From Palsa-504 sp963822765 (GTDB lineage: Bacteria > Actinomycetota > Actinomycetes > Streptosporangiales > Streptosporangiaceae), in assembly GCA_963822765.1 (NCBI GenBank), contig CAWGJL010000007.1:1-64000 (forward strand): a stretch of DNA of 64,000 bases, written 5' to 3'. The notes beneath the pieces are model-generated. The model was not told where the DNA came from. It ran no database searches and saw only the letters and a list, made by a program, of their open reading frames with translations. Positions 8,444 to 18,589 of the stretch are shown here, piece by piece; within the stretch, counting starts at the first letter, position 1; the number at the start of each line of letters is the position of its first letter. Both the position numbers and the translations under genes were made by a program.

Positions 8444-10491
8444 GCGGGCTCCGGCTGATTCCTGGCGAGGAAGTCCGCGATGGCCTGCCTCCGGTCCCGG
8501 AGCCGGTGCTGCAGGAGCGGCGGCAGCACGGGCACCGCGGTCAGGGCGGCGTCCAGGCTGGCGATCTCCCCGGCGAGCGTGTCGCGGTTGCCGGGGGTGA
8601 GCGCGACGTTGCGGCACCGCAGGGGCTGGCAGCTGGCCAGGTCAGGCTGGGAATCGCCGCCGCACAGAGCCTTGGCGTGGCTGTAGACGCAGGTGACGTA
8701 CTTGCCCGGGTAGATAGCCGGGTCGTGGCGTTTCATGAGCCGTTGCAGGCGGCGCGGGTCGGTCACCACCTGGCCGGCCAGCCGCTGGTGCTCGCCGAGT
8801 TCTTCAAGCCGCCGGAGCGCCTCATCGGCGGCCGGACCGGTCAGCGGGCCGTGGTCGTGCTGGTCGATGAGGGCGAGCAGGTGCTCGCCGCGCGCAATGG
8901 CCTGTTCGCCTTCGACTTCGGCACGGAATCCGCTGTCGCTGGTCCCGGCGTAGCCCTCGAAGAGCTGAATGGCCTGATGCCGGTACTGCAGCGCCCCCGC
9001 GATGACCCCGCCGGGACGGCGCGCGATGTGCCAGGCCAGCGTGCGACGGAATTGGCGGGTCGTGTACCTCCACGGGGTGTCCCCGTGGTCGGGGATCCGG
9101 TCGTGGCGGTGCCGGCGGTCGCAGTAGTCGTTGACCCAGCTTGCGAAGTCGCTGACCGCCGTGCTGGTGGATGCTGACGACATGGCGGCGTTCGCCGAGC
9201 CGGGACGGACGCCTTCCCGGAAGGCCAGGCGCGCGAACAGCAGGTCCTGGCCCTCGGGCTGCAGGCGTTCCAGGACGGCGATGGCCTCGGCGACCGGGCG
9301 GCCGACGCTCCACGTGGCGGTGACGCCGGACGGGTCGTTCTCCCCCTTGAACGCCAGGCTGGTGACCTTCCAGCGGTACGCCGCGCCGCCGGAGTCACGG
9401 CGGACGGCCAGGCAGCCCTTGCGCAGGTGCTTGATCTCGGCGTCGCGCATGCCCGACAAGTATGACGTCACGACGTATGCGGCGGCTTGAAGCATCCGGG
9501 TGAGGGTGCCGACGCTGTCGTGTCCCTTGCCACTGTAGTCGAACCGGTCCAGCCATCTCTCGCCGTCCAGGCGCGCTGCCGGGCAGGCGTCGAGATAGGT
9601 GCCCGAGTCGATCCCGACGACGGCGGCGGTGGCGTTGATCAGGGGCCTGGCGCGGACAATGCACCGCTGGGGGCACGCGAGCTTGCGTCCCAGGAAGGTC
9701 AGGTTGACCTTGCCGCCGTACCCGGGCAGCGGCCTGCCTTCTGCTTCGTATCGCGCGAGCAGGCCGGGCAGGGCGGACTTCCGGAAATGAAGGCCGCGAG
9801 AGCGCTGCCCGGCGGCGTGCAGGGGCGCCGCCTCCGCGGCGGCCCGGAGGATATCGCCGGCGAAGTCCCTGACGAACCTGAGGGACCAGGCCAGCAGCGG
9901 CCCCATCACGGGCTCCGGGATCCGGCCGGTGCGGTTCTCACCGCGCCCGTCCGCGTGCGGCTCGGCCCAGTCCCCCAGGCGGGACGGGTCGAACGCGAGG
10001 CCGTCGCTGACCTGGCGGCGGTAGAACCACAGCAGGCGGACCGCTGACTTCCGGCTGGCGCGCTGGGACCGGCTCCTGATCGTGGCGAGAACGTGCCGGT
10101 GATAGTCCTCAAGGTCACGCCCGGTCAGCACAGCCATCGCCGGCCCCGGGCCTGCCGCGCGGTCATCGAGCCAGCGCCAGAAGAAGGCGAGGGCGCTGAG
10201 CTTCTGGCGGATCGTGCCGACGGACATCTCCGCGACGCCGACCGGATGAGGCCCGTTCAGCAGCAGCCAGAACAGGTCCTTCGCCCCGGCCCGGTAGCGT
10301 TCCGGGACGTTCGCGAAGTTCAGCGACAGCGCCTTGTCCTGGTGCTGAAGCTGCGCCGGGCTCAGGTCCCACCAGTCGTCGCCGAAGCGGGACGTTGACC
10401 TGAGGGATGTGCCCGGGCGCAGCGGTCGGCTGCCGAGCACGTAGTCCTGTCTCGCCTGCCGGGCGAAGGCCAGGCGGGGACGGCAGGGCAC
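8440..10491 (-). CDS. Tyrosine site-specific recombinase, Tn554 TnpB-like (683 aa)
   Basis: This is a large tyrosine recombinase starting at GTG 10491. The first catalytic Arg lies in 'YLSGMRDAEIKHLRKG'. The second box is 'RYTTRQFRRTLAWHIA', and the nucleophile Tyr lies in 'LFEGYAGTS'. The C-terminus is Cys-rich ('YVTCVYSHAKALCGG' then 'CQPLRCRN') and probably binds zinc, as in actinobacterial relatives of this family. The gene is 12 bases downstream of the frameshifted TnpB-like gene and overlaps the TnpC-like gene. It is the only recombinase of the cluster that looks fully intact. Confidence 0.8.
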   Translation of the reverse strand: MPCRPRLAFARQARQDYVLGSRPLRPGTSLRSTSRFGDDWWDLSPAQLQHQDKALSLNFANVPERYRAGAKDLFWLLLNGPHPVGVAEMSVGTIRQKLSALAFFWRWLDDRAAGPGPAMAVLTGRDLEDYHRHVLATIRSRSQRASRKSAVRLLWFYRRQVSDGLAFDPSRLGDWAEPHADGRGENRTGRIPEPVMGPLLAWSLRFVRDFAGDILRAAAEAAPLHAAGQRSRGLHFRKSALPGLLARYEAEGRPLPGYGGKVNLTFLGRKLACPQRCIVRARPLINATAAVVGIDSGTYLDACPAARLDGERWLDRFDYSGKGHDSVGTLTRMLQAAAYVVTSYLSGMRDAEIKHLRKGCLAVRRDSGGAAYRWKVTSLAFKGENDPSGVTATWSVGRPVAEAIAVLERLQPEGQDLLFARLAFREGVRPGSANAAMSSASTSTAVSDFASWVNDYCDRRHRHDRIPDHGDTPWRYTTRQFRRTLAWHIARRPGGVIAGALQYRHQAIQLFEGYAGTSDSGFRAEVEGEQAIARGEHLLALIDQHDHGPLTGPAADEALRRLEELGEHQRLAGQVVTDPRRLQRLMKRHDPAIYPGKYVTCVYSHAKALCGGDSQPDLASCQPLRCRNVALTPGNRDTLAGEIASLDAALTAVPVLPPLLQHRLRDRRQAIADFLARNQPEPA

Positions 10492-10503
10492 GCGCGGGGA
10501 CGG

Positions 10504-12367
10504 TCACGAATCCTCCCGCAGGCCTTCGACCAGGTCCAGCAGCGTGCCGTGAGGCTTGGCGGCTTCCGCCGCCGTGATTTCCGCCGGGCTGAACTCCGGG
10601 AGCACCTGGTACCGGATAGCGGCCCAGGCCGGCCCGTACCGCCGCCACCACGCAGGCAGCGGGACCTGCTGGCGCCGCTGCTCCATGGAGTCCAGCAGGG
10701 CAAGGAGCGCGGGCAGGTGGTCATGGGTGATCAGGCAGTTCCCGCAGTGGAAGCAGTCCAGGAACGACGCTGTGCACGGTCCCTCGTTCCACGGCGAGTG
10801 CCCGGGGTCGGTGCACGCGGTCCAGCCCGTGCCCGGCGCGCCTGGGGCTGCCTCGCGCGCGGTCGCCTCATGCCCGCCGGGCGATCCGGCCCCGGCGGGC
10901 ATGCTGTCGTTCCCGGCCTGCTCCGAGATGATGCGGAGCGTGCCGGAGTGCGCGGCGAGTGCCCGGCGGTGCGCGTCCAGCGCCGCGCGCTCGGCATCGG
11001 CGAAGGCGCCGTCAAGGATGTCCTCGGCCCATCCGGTGACGGCCGGATCGCCGCGCAGGTAGCTGGACCACAGCGTCTGCATGGTGTTGGTGCGGGCTGC
11101 TGAGGGAAGGTGCCCGCCCATCTGCCTGGTGCGGCGCACCTCGACGCTGGTCCGCAGCCGGTTCATGTCCAGCTTCAGGCTGCGGCCGTCGTCGCCGCGC
11201 AGGTCTTGGCGACCGGCCCAGTCGCACAGCCGCAGCGTCGTCCGCAGCTTGTCTGCGAACGGGTCCCAGTGCTCGGCGGTGCCGGTGACCCCGGCGCGGT
11301 GGCCGTTGCGCCAGACCGACCAGACTGTCGCCGACCCGCTGAAGGCCCGGCTTGATTCTGTCAGCCGGCACAGCATCAGGTAGAAGCCGCCCGGCGTGTG
11401 CAGTCGACGGCTGGGCGGCCCGATCTCCCAGGTCGCCTGATCGTGCCAATGCCCCGCGACCGCGGCGGCGCTTTACCACGGTGACCTCGACAGCCTTGTC
11501 CTCCAGCAGCCGGTGCTGAACCGGGAGCTCCTTGAGCGTCTCCACGTTGCGGCCGGTCAGGACGATGCCGAGGACCAGCAGCGGGACGACGTCCCGGATG
11601 GTGAGGAACAAGTGCCCGGCTGTCTCCAGCCGCCGGTGCAGCACCTGCGGGAGCGCCCCGTCCGGGCAGGGCACCAGCCCCGTCTCCGCCATCTCCGCGA
11701 GTCGGCGGGCATGGGCTTCCTCTGCCGGGCTCAGGGTTGCCGGCTCCTCCCGGTAGCGCGCCACGAGCCGCTGGCCGACCTCGATGCGGGCGCTGATCGC
11801 CACGGCGTCTGACCGGGCCGCAGTCACGATCCGGGCCAGTTCCCCGTCGGAGTACCCCGGCGCGCCGTCAGCCCGGGGGTCGCGCCATCTGCGTCCGAGG
11901 TAGTCGATCACGCCGGGTGCCAGCACGGCCTTCAGCGGCGGCTGCTCGAGCAGGAGGAGCGCCCGGCGCAGTTCCGCCAGCGCGCCCCGCCCGGACATGG
12001 TACGGGACCTCTCGGCGTGGAAGGCGTCGAGGTGGGCCGCCGTCAGGTCGCCGGGCGAGGACGGGGACGGCTGCCGCAGCGACAGGAAACTGACGAGCCG
12101 CCGTGCGGTCTGCCAGGTGCCCTCCGCAGAGGCCAGGGTCCGCAGCCCCCCGCTGATGCCAGTGCGGGCCGCGAACGCGGCAGCCACCGGAGCCCGCCAT
12201 CCCGGCAGGGCCAGCTCCGCAGTGTCGAAGACACGCCGGCGTCCATCATCGCCCGTGAACGCGACCTCGTCCCCGGCCTCATCGTGCCGGACAGGCGCGG
12301 GGGAAGAGTAGGGGCCGGGAGGGAGGGCCGACGGCCTGCCGGGGCCGGTGCGCGCGTGTCCCCTCAC
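10504..12367 (-). pseudogene. Tyrosine recombinase, Tn554 TnpB-like, frameshifted
   Basis: The N-terminal half begins at 12367, overlapping the upstream recombinase by ATGA. It reads through 'LTGRNVETLKELPVQH', which has the first catalytic Arg, up to 'VVKRRRGRG'. There the frame changes at the G4 run (11452-11455). The second half continues 'HWHDQATWEIGPP' in another frame to 10504. It includes the conserved 'MNRLRTSVEVRRTRQM' box, 'WSSYLRGDP', and a Cys/His cluster ('FLDCFHCGNCLITHDH'). Removing one G restores about 620 residues. The shift is either a recent inactivation or a homopolymer error. Confidence 0.75.
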
Positions 12368-13245
12368 GCGGCCTCGCCCGTCTCAGGCTCTCCCGCTGGC
12401 GGGTCTTCCCAATCGTCGGGCACCAGCGTCATGCGGGTCCGCATCTCCAGTTCCTGCAGGGCATGCAGGTAGATCAGCGTTGACGCGATCGAGGCGTGGC
12501 CCATCCGGCGGCGGACCCAGTCCAGCGGGTCCCCGAAGATCTTCGTGTAGTGGCCGCGCTGGTCAGCCGTCATCGCGCCCAGGGCCGCCAGATGGCCTCG
12601 CTGCAGCTGCTCCAGGGTAACGACCGCGAAGCTGTGGCGCAGGAGATGGGGATGACAGCGGACTGCCACCCCGGCGCGCTCGCAGCGCTCGTTCGCCGCG
12701 GCGAACACCTGCTTCCACCCGGACAAGGTGATCGGCATGCCGTGCTCGCCCAGCCACAGCGCGGCAGGCTCAAGCCCCTCGGCCGTGCGGACCAGCAGCC
12801 GCGTGCGTTCATGCGGCTCAAGCTGCTCAACCGGGACCCGGGCGGTGCTCCCGGCCTGCCCGCATATCGTGACGCGCGGGCGGCGGGCGCCGGGGTCCTC
12901 GATGATGAGCGGGCTGGCGATCCGATCGTAGGCTCCCCTGGCCCTTGCCTGCTCGATCACCTCGGCGCGGTCGGCGGCAATGTACTCGCCGATCTTCCGC
13001 ACGACGCTGTCCGGCACGTAGACCCACCGGGCGGAGCCGCCCTTGGCGATCGCCGCCGGCAGCCAGAACCTGTGGTACGCCTCCCCGCCGCCGCTGCGCG
13101 GGACCTCCAGCACCAGGAGGCTCCCCTGCTCGGCCAGGCGCATCCCGGTCCGCACCATGAAATCCGCGAACAGCGCGTTCCGGGCCGCCCACCGGCCGCG
13201 GAACCGGCGATCGGGAAAGCCGCCCGCGTCATAGCCGCGCAGCCC
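12364..13245 (-). pseudogene. Tyrosine recombinase, Tn554 TnpA-like, N-terminus lost
   Basis: Only the catalytic half is recognisable. It contains 'FMVRTGMRLAEQGSLLVLE' (first Arg), 'HPHLLRHSFAVV' (His-x-x-Arg) and 'RRMGHASIASTLIYLHALQ' (second His and the Tyr). The SAM-like N-terminal domain should precede 'LRGYDAGGFPDRRFRG'. The open frame runs on to 13608, but that part is low-complexity Thr/His/Arg sequence with no family resemblance. It is the first gene of the recombinase operon, so the element has probably lost its promoter end. Confidence 0.6.
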
Positions 13246-13908
13246 GGTGTTTGTGTCTGCATTCGTGGTGTCCGGCGGGCTAGGTGTCTCGTGTGCGTGA
13301 TGCGTCGTTGGCTGTTGAAGTGTCGCGGTGCCGGCGGCGTTGGTGTCTCGTTGTCGGCTGAGGATCGGGACGTGAATGTGATGGATATCACTTCCCGCTG
13401 GTCCAGCGCGGTGGGACGCGCCGTCGTGTTCGGTCCGGGAGACGTCGGGTTGCCGGGCGCCGTGGGCCTTCTGATCATGCGTAGTTCCCCGCAGCGGGCT
13501 ATCCCCACCCCAGGTTCGGCGGCCTGCGGAACGTCCTAGCCTTCGCTGATGGTAGATGCTGGGCACCGCAGAGTCCCTGGCAGAAAGGGAGTCCGCATCA
13601 TGCGCCATCTTTCAGTCATGGCTGCTCTCGTATGCGATCGGTCTCCTCGGATACGGCGGGCCTGTCGGATACGGCGGGCCTGGCTCGCCGCCGCGGCCGG
13701 GATCGCCATGGCCGTGATCGGGATGACGACAGCGTTCCGTGCCGTAGCCGGCACGAACCGCGGGGCCTCGAGCTCTGGGATCTGGCTGGCGATCAGCTCG
13801 CCGAGATCTTTCCCGCGCTTTTGACGCAGGCTGTCGATTCAGCGGCGTGCGGCTCGACGGAAAGGCAAGCGGCCCGGAAGGAAGGGCCAATGCCTTAAGG
13901 ACACCGCC
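13246..13908. other. Intergenic region between recombinase cluster and MFS gene
   Basis: I see no convincing gene here. A short frame at 13632-13898 (+) ends 'DLAGDQLAEIFPALLTQAVD' and could be a fragment of a larger protein. A near-perfect 18-base tandem repeat (cggatacggcgggcctgt type) occurs near 13640-13675. The junction with the truncated TnpA-like gene probably lies in the first part. Confidence 0.4.
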
Positions 13909-15240
13909 ATGACCGCCAACCGGATCGAATCCCGCTCTAGGACCGGCGCCCCGCATCAGGTGTGGACGCTCGTCATCGCCTCGCTCGGCCTGTTCATGAC
14001 CGCGCTCGACACCCTCGTCGTGACCACCGCGCTGCCGGTACTCCGCGTCGCGCTCAAGGCCGGAATCACTGACCTGGAATGGACGGTGAACGCCTACAAC
14101 CTGTCGTTCGCCTGCTTCCTGCTGACCGGCGCCGCGCTCGGCGACCGCTTCGGCAGGAAGCGGATGTTCGCTCTCGGGATCACCGTGTTCACCGCGGCGT
14201 CCGCGGCTGCCGCGCTCTCACCCAGCGTCGGCGCGCTGATAGCCGCACGCGCGCTGCAGGGCGCGGGCGCGGCGATCATCATGCCGCTGACCCTCACCTT
14301 GATCAGCGCCGCATTCCCCGCTGAGAAGCGCGGCATGGCGATCGGCCTGTGGGGCGGTATCGCCGGGCTCGCCGTCGCGGCAGGGCCCGTGGTCGGCGGC
14401 GCGGTCGCCGGCGGCATCAACTGGCACTGGATCTTCTGGCTCAACATCCCGGTCGGCGCCGCGCTGATCCCGCTGGCCATCACCAAGCTCACCGAAAGCT
14501 ACGGGCCGCGGCCCAAGCTCGACCTCACCGGCCTCGCGCTGGCCGGCGCGGGGCTGCTCGGCATCGCCTGGGGGCTGGTGCGCGGCAACGACGCAGGATG
14601 GTCAAGTGCTGAGATCATCACGGCACTGTCCGGCGGAGCCGTGCTCCTGGTCGCGTTCATCGGCTGGGAAGCCCGCAGCAGCCACCCGATGCTGCCACTC
14701 GGCCTGTTCCGCAGCCGCGGGTTCGCCTCAGCCAACGGCGTCAGCTTCTTCATGTACGCCGGCCTGTTCGGCACCCTGTTCCTGATGGCGCAGTTCCTGC
14801 AGAGCGCGCTCGGCGATTCGCCGCTGCGCGCCGGAATCGTGATGCTGCCGTGGACGGCGGCACCGATGGTCATCGCGCCGATCGCGGGCACCCTGGCCGA
14901 CCGGTACGGCAACCGCCGGTTCATGGTCGCGGGCCTTGCCGCGCAGGCGATCGGCTACGGCTGGGTCGCCGCGATCGCCGCCACCGGCATGAGCAATTTC
15001 ATGCTCGCTGCCGCGCTGACCGTGGCGGGTGTGGGTACCTCGCTGTGCTTCCCGACCGTCGCCAACGCGGTCATGGGCTCGGTCCCGCCGTCCGAAGCCG
15101 GGGTCGCCTCCGGCACCAACAGCGCGATCCGCGAGATCGGCGGCGTTCTCGGGGTGGCCGTGCTGGCCGCCGTCTTCACCAGCCACGGCGGCTACGCCTC
15201 GCCCCATGTCTTCATCGAAGGCTTCCGGCCAGCGCTCTAG
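13909..15240 (+). CDS. DHA2-type MFS multidrug exporter with premature amber stop
   Basis: This is a proton-driven exporter of the EmrB/QacA (14-helix) class. Helix 1 carries 'ASLGLFMTALDTLVVTTALP', and motif A 'GDRFGRKRMFALG' follows helix 2. The C-motif region is 'GGIAGLAVAAGPVVGG'. The frame stops at TAG 15238-15240 inside the sequence before the last helix. The same frame continues for 38 more codons to TGA 15355-15357 and encodes 'AGAGFSALGIVAALAGVRR', the expected last helix. A TGG-to-TAG change would explain this. The truncated protein lacks helix 14 and may be unstable. Confidence 0.88.
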   Translation: MTANRIESRSRTGAPHQVWTLVIASLGLFMTALDTLVVTTALPVLRVALKAGITDLEWTVNAYNLSFACFLLTGAALGDRFGRKRMFALGITVFTAASAAAALSPSVGALIAARALQGAGAAIIMPLTLTLISAAFPAEKRGMAIGLWGGIAGLAVAAGPVVGGAVAGGINWHWIFWLNIPVGAALIPLAITKLTESYGPRPKLDLTGLALAGAGLLGIAWGLVRGNDAGWSSAEIITALSGGAVLLVAFIGWEARSSHPMLPLGLFRSRGFASANGVSFFMYAGLFGTLFLMAQFLQSALGDSPLRAGIVMLPWTAAPMVIAPIAGTLADRYGNRRFMVAGLAAQAIGYGWVAAIAATGMSNFMLAAALTVAGVGTSLCFPTVANAVMGSVPPSEAGVASGTNSAIREIGGVLGVAVLAAVFTSHGGYASPHVFIEGFRPAL

Positions 15241-15502
15241 GCCGGCGCCGGGTTCTCCGCTCTTGGCATCGTCGCCGCGCTGGCCGGTGTGAGGCGTACC
15301 GCGAAGGAGAAGCAGGCCGCGCCCGGAACCGTGCCGGAACTGATCGCAGCAGCCTGATACCAGAGCCCAACGTCGTCCGTCCGCAAGTCCTCATGCGGAC
15401 GGACGACTGCTGTCCCGGATGGTTGTCGATCTGGCGCCAGGCCGGTCGACGGATGGGTAGAGGCCGGCGAATCGCGCCGACCCTAGCCTGAAGGAGCATG
15501 TC

Positions 15503-15799
15503 ATGGGCAAGTACGTAGTCGCTTTCCGCAGCCAGCCGGATCGCACGCCGGCGGCGGAGGAGGAGCAGGAGTGGGGGGCCTGGTTCGCGGGCCTCGGTGC
15601 CGCGATCGCCGACATGGGAAACCGGGTGGGCACAGTGCGCACCCTGAACAGCGAACACGGCGATCCGGCGAGCGCGGTCCTGTCCGGGTACGTCGTTATC
15701 AATGCCGGCGACCCCGACGAGGCCGCCCGTCTCGCCGGTGGCTGCCCAGGCCTGCGGCGCGGGACCAGCGTAGAGGTCGGCGAGGTTGTCAGCGCCTGA
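15503..15799 (+). CDS. YCII/DGPF-domain protein of ECF42 locus
   Basis: This 98-residue protein has the ferredoxin-like YCII fold. It begins 'MGKYVVAFRSQPDRTP', and an 'SGYVVINAGDPDEAARLA' strand-helix is typical of the second half. It lies in the same direction as a second YCII protein and an ECF sigma factor. DGPF/YCII proteins are the conserved partners of ECF42 sigma factors in actinobacteria, and their biochemical role is not settled. The ribosome binding site is gaaggag before ATG 15503. Confidence 0.85.
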   Translation: MGKYVVAFRSQPDRTPAAEEEQEWGAWFAGLGAAIADMGNRVGTVRTLNSEHGDPASAVLSGYVVINAGDPDEAARLAGGCPGLRRGTSVEVGEVVSA

Positions 15800-15915
15800 C
15801 CGTTCCTGCGCCCGGGCCCGTGCGAGAATCCTGCACGGGCCCGGGCACGGGCACGTTCAAGGCACATACCGCTGCCCCGCCCCGGCGCGACAGCGCATCG
15901 CAGAGGAGGCCCGAG

Positions 15916-16263
15916 ATGGCCGAGTACATGGTATTTATCTGGGACGACGAGGCGGCCTGGGCAAACGCCGATCCGCACACGATCGAAGCAACCCTGGCCA
16001 CGCACCAGGACTTCATGACGCGCCACGCCGAAGCGCTGCGCGGCGGCAACCGGCTGCACACCAGCGATACGGCAACCTCAATCCGCCACGCCGCGGACGG
16101 CGGGGTCGCCGTCAGCGACGGCGTGTTCGCCGAAACCAAGGAGGTAATCGGCGGGTATTACCTGATCGAGGCCGCCGACCTGGACGAGGCGCTGCGGATC
16201 GCCGGGCAGGTGCCGGCCCCGTTCGGCGGGGTTGAAGTCCGCCCTGTCTGGACGGCCAGCTGA
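15916..16263 (+). CDS. YCII/DGPF-domain protein of ECF42 locus, second copy
   Basis: This protein has 115 residues from ATG 15916, preceded by gaggagg. It begins 'MAEYMVFIWDDEAAWANAD' and ends with the usual 'FGGVEVRPVW' strand. It is the closer partner of the sigma factor, which starts 15 bases after its stop, so the two are almost certainly co-transcribed. Having two paralogues side by side is common in ECF42 operons. The frame extends upstream to 15571, but that part is the shadow of the first YCII gene. Confidence 0.9.
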   Translation: MAEYMVFIWDDEAAWANADPHTIEATLATHQDFMTRHAEALRGGNRLHTSDTATSIRHAADGGVAVSDGVFAETKEVIGGYYLIEAADLDEALRIAGQVPAPFGGVEVRPVWTAS

Positions 16264-16277
16264 CCGGGAGTGACCCG

Positions 16278-17525
16278 ATGGATCCCGCTGTCACAGCAGC
16301 CGTCGCCGAAGCACACCGTCGGGACTGGGGGTTCGTGCTCGCCGCGACCAACCGGATCACTCGTGACCTGGATACCGCCGAGGACTGCGTCCAGGAGGCC
16401 TACGCCCAGGCGCTGACTGCGTGGGCCAACAGCGGCGTGCCGACCAAGCCCGCGGCGTGGCTCACCGTGGTGGCGCGGCGGCGGGCGATGGACCTCATCC
16501 ACCGCCGCGACACGCTGACGAGGAAGCTGCCGCTGCTCGTCGACGACACCACATTGCCCGGTCCCGGCGACGAGGACAGCGCCAGTGCGGACGCGATCCC
16601 CGATGACCGGCTGCGGCTGATCTTCACCTGCTGTCACCCCGCGCTGGCGGCTGAGGCCCGGGTGGCGCTCACGCTGCGGCTGCTGTGCGGGCTTAGCACC
16701 CCAGAGGTCGCCCGCGCGTTCCTGGTCTCCGAGCCGACCATGGCGGCGCGGATCACCCGGGCCAAGAAGAAGATCGCCGCTGCGCGGATCCCGTACCAGG
16801 TACCGCCGGCCAGCGAGCTGCCCGACCGGCTCGCCGCGGTGCTCAACGTGGTCCACCTGGTGTTCACCACCGGCCACACCGCACCGGCCGGCGAGTCGCT
16901 GCAGCGCCGCGACCTGGCCGAACGAGCCCTCGACCTGGCCCGAATGCTGCGGCAGCTCCTCCCCGGCGACCCGGCCGTCGCCGGATTGCTCGCCCTCATC
17001 CTGCTCACCGACGCCCGCCGGCACACCCGCACCACCGCCGACGGGCGGCTGGTCCTGCTGGCCGAGCAAGACCGCACCCGGTGGGACCGGGCCGAGATCG
17101 ACGAAGGACTTGCCCTGATCCGCACGGCCCTGGAGCGACGGCCCCCAACCCGCTACGCGCTCATGGCCGCCATCGCAGCCGTCCACGCCGCAGCACCACG
17201 GTGGGAAGCCACCGACTGGCAGCAGATCGCCGGCCTGTACGACACGCTGACCCAGATCTGGCCCTCCCCTGTGGTGGCCCTCAACCGCGCTATCGCCATC
17301 GGCGAAGCCCGCGGCCCGCAAGCCGGGCTCGCCGCCCTCGACCAGCTGGCCGCCGAACCGCAACTCGCCGGCTACCACTACCTGCCCGCGGCCCGCGCCG
17401 ACTTCCTGCGCCGCCTGCACCGCACCGAGGAGGCCCGGCTGGCCTACCAAGAAGCCCGGCTGCTCGCAGACAATCCCGTCGAACAAGACTTCCTCAGCCG
17501 CCGCCTCAGCGAACTCGACAGCTAA
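16278..17525 (+). CDS. ECF42-group RNA polymerase sigma factor
   Basis: This 415-residue sigma factor has region 2 ('DTAEDCVQEAYAQAL', then 'KPAAWLTVVARRRAMD'). Region 4 is 'RLLCGLSTPEVARAFLVSEP'. A long C-terminal extension of about 200 residues is characteristic of ECF42; it carries TPR-like helices ending near 'LADNPVEQDFLSRRL'. Regulation in this group is thought to involve the extension rather than a classical anti-sigma factor. No anti-sigma gene is present. The start is fixed by 'gggagtgacccg' and by tight spacing to the YCII gene. Confidence 0.93.
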   Translation: MDPAVTAAVAEAHRRDWGFVLAATNRITRDLDTAEDCVQEAYAQALTAWANSGVPTKPAAWLTVVARRRAMDLIHRRDTLTRKLPLLVDDTTLPGPGDEDSASADAIPDDRLRLIFTCCHPALAAEARVALTLRLLCGLSTPEVARAFLVSEPTMAARITRAKKKIAAARIPYQVPPASELPDRLAAVLNVVHLVFTTGHTAPAGESLQRRDLAERALDLARMLRQLLPGDPAVAGLLALILLTDARRHTRTTADGRLVLLAEQDRTRWDRAEIDEGLALIRTALERRPPTRYALMAAIAAVHAAAPRWEATDWQQIAGLYDTLTQIWPSPVVALNRAIAIGEARGPQAGLAALDQLAAEPQLAGYHYLPAARADFLRRLHRTEEARLAYQEARLLADNPVEQDFLSRRLSELDS

Positions 17526-17932
17526 CCCGCGACCCAGCGGCAGTACCCGCGCGGGCCGAGCGTCAGAACGCTGTCGGCCAGGGCCGGCCGCCGGCAGCAC
17601 CTGCGCGTCATGATCCGTACCGGCGGGCTAGCTCATCGAGATGCCGCGTGACAGCCGTCCCGGAGGGTAGCCAGCCCCAGACCTCCACGCGGACATGCCA
17701 CTCGTCCGGATGGACAACCTGAGTGACTGTAACTTGCACGCCGGACGCGGCAGTCACCTAGAAACCGGGCCGTACGCAGATCCGGATGGTCGGCGTGCCC
17801 GTTTTCGCTTGCTGCTATCCACGTGCGGATTCTGGATTGAATTGGCTCGCGGCCTGCTATCGGCGCGGCGCTGGCCAGTCGGCACGCTGATGGGCGTCCC
17901 CGGGCGGGTCGTGCGGTGGAAGGGGAAGTCTG

Positions 17933-18496
17933 ATGCCCGATGTGAGCTTCACCGAGTTGCCCGGGCGGCAGGTGGTCGTGCGCCGGTTCGGGCCGCAGGA
18001 CGTGGCGGAGTTCGTTGCCTACCGCTCGGACGCGGAGGTGGCCCGCTATCAAAGCTGGGACGCGCTCTACCCGCCGGAAGAGGGCGAGCGTTTTATCGCT
18101 CAGATGATGACGGCGCACCCCGATACGCCAGGGGAATGGTTCCAGTTCGCCGTGGCGTTGCGCGCGACCGGGCAGCTGGTCGGCGATTGTGCAGCTATTG
18201 TGCGCGCCGATGACCCGAGCCAGTGCGAGATAGGCTTCACGATCACTCCCCGGTATCAAGGCCGCGGCTATGCCACCGAGGCGGTGCGCCTGCTGGTGGG
18301 CTACCTGTTCGCCCGGGGCAAGCACCGGGTCACTGCCTGCTGCGACGCGCGGAATACGGCATCGGCCGCCGTGCTGGAACGGCTGGGTATGCGGCGCGAG
18401 GGCCACCTGCGGCAAAGTACCTGGGCCAAGGGCGAGTGGACCGATGACCTGCTCTATGCCCTGCTGCAAGAGGAGTGGCGAGCTGCCCCGGAATGA
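17933..18496 (+). CDS. GNAT N-acetyltransferase, RimJ/RimL-like
   Basis: This 187-residue acetyltransferase starts with ATG 17933 after a ggaaggggaag ribosome binding site. The acetyl-CoA pyrophosphate loop is 'PRYQGRGYATEAVRLL' (the QGRGYA signature). The following 'CDARNTASAAVLERLGMRREG' is the standard alpha4-beta7 part of the RimJ/RimL subgroup. The acyl acceptor cannot be told from sequence; small molecules, tRNA-linked amino acids and protein N-termini are all possible. It is a single-gene unit. Confidence 0.9.
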   Translation: MPDVSFTELPGRQVVVRRFGPQDVAEFVAYRSDAEVARYQSWDALYPPEEGERFIAQMMTAHPDTPGEWFQFAVALRATGQLVGDCAAIVRADDPSQCEIGFTITPRYQGRGYATEAVRLLVGYLFARGKHRVTACCDARNTASAAVLERLGMRREGHLRQSTWAKGEWTDDLLYALLQEEWRAAPE

Positions 18497-18519
18497 ACGA
18501 ACGCGCCAGCGATACCGCA

Positions 18520-18589
18520 CCAGACCTGGCAGGGCTCCGGCGTGTTCCGTGAATGTCTGCTTCTGTCCTAATCGAGGCCGTGGAGGCGG
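18520..18589 (+). repeat. Left arm of 70-bp inverted repeat (ISAs1-type 3' end)
   Basis: This segment matches the reverse complement of 19834-19903 over about 70 bases with roughly eight differences, including the core 'gtcctaatcgaggccgtgga'. It is the 3' terminus of an ISAs1-type element, with the transposase stop codon and the outer non-coding end. With its partner it brackets the DUF899 gene. Confidence 0.8.

Noticed and set aside
13632..13898. 88-codon plus-strand frame before the MFS gene
   Set aside because: First half is Arg/Asp low-complexity over a tandem repeat; only a short segment looks protein-like.
16158..17600. 480-codon minus-strand frame opposite the sigma factor
   Set aside because: Shadow of the ECF42 gene; composition-driven with no family resemblance.
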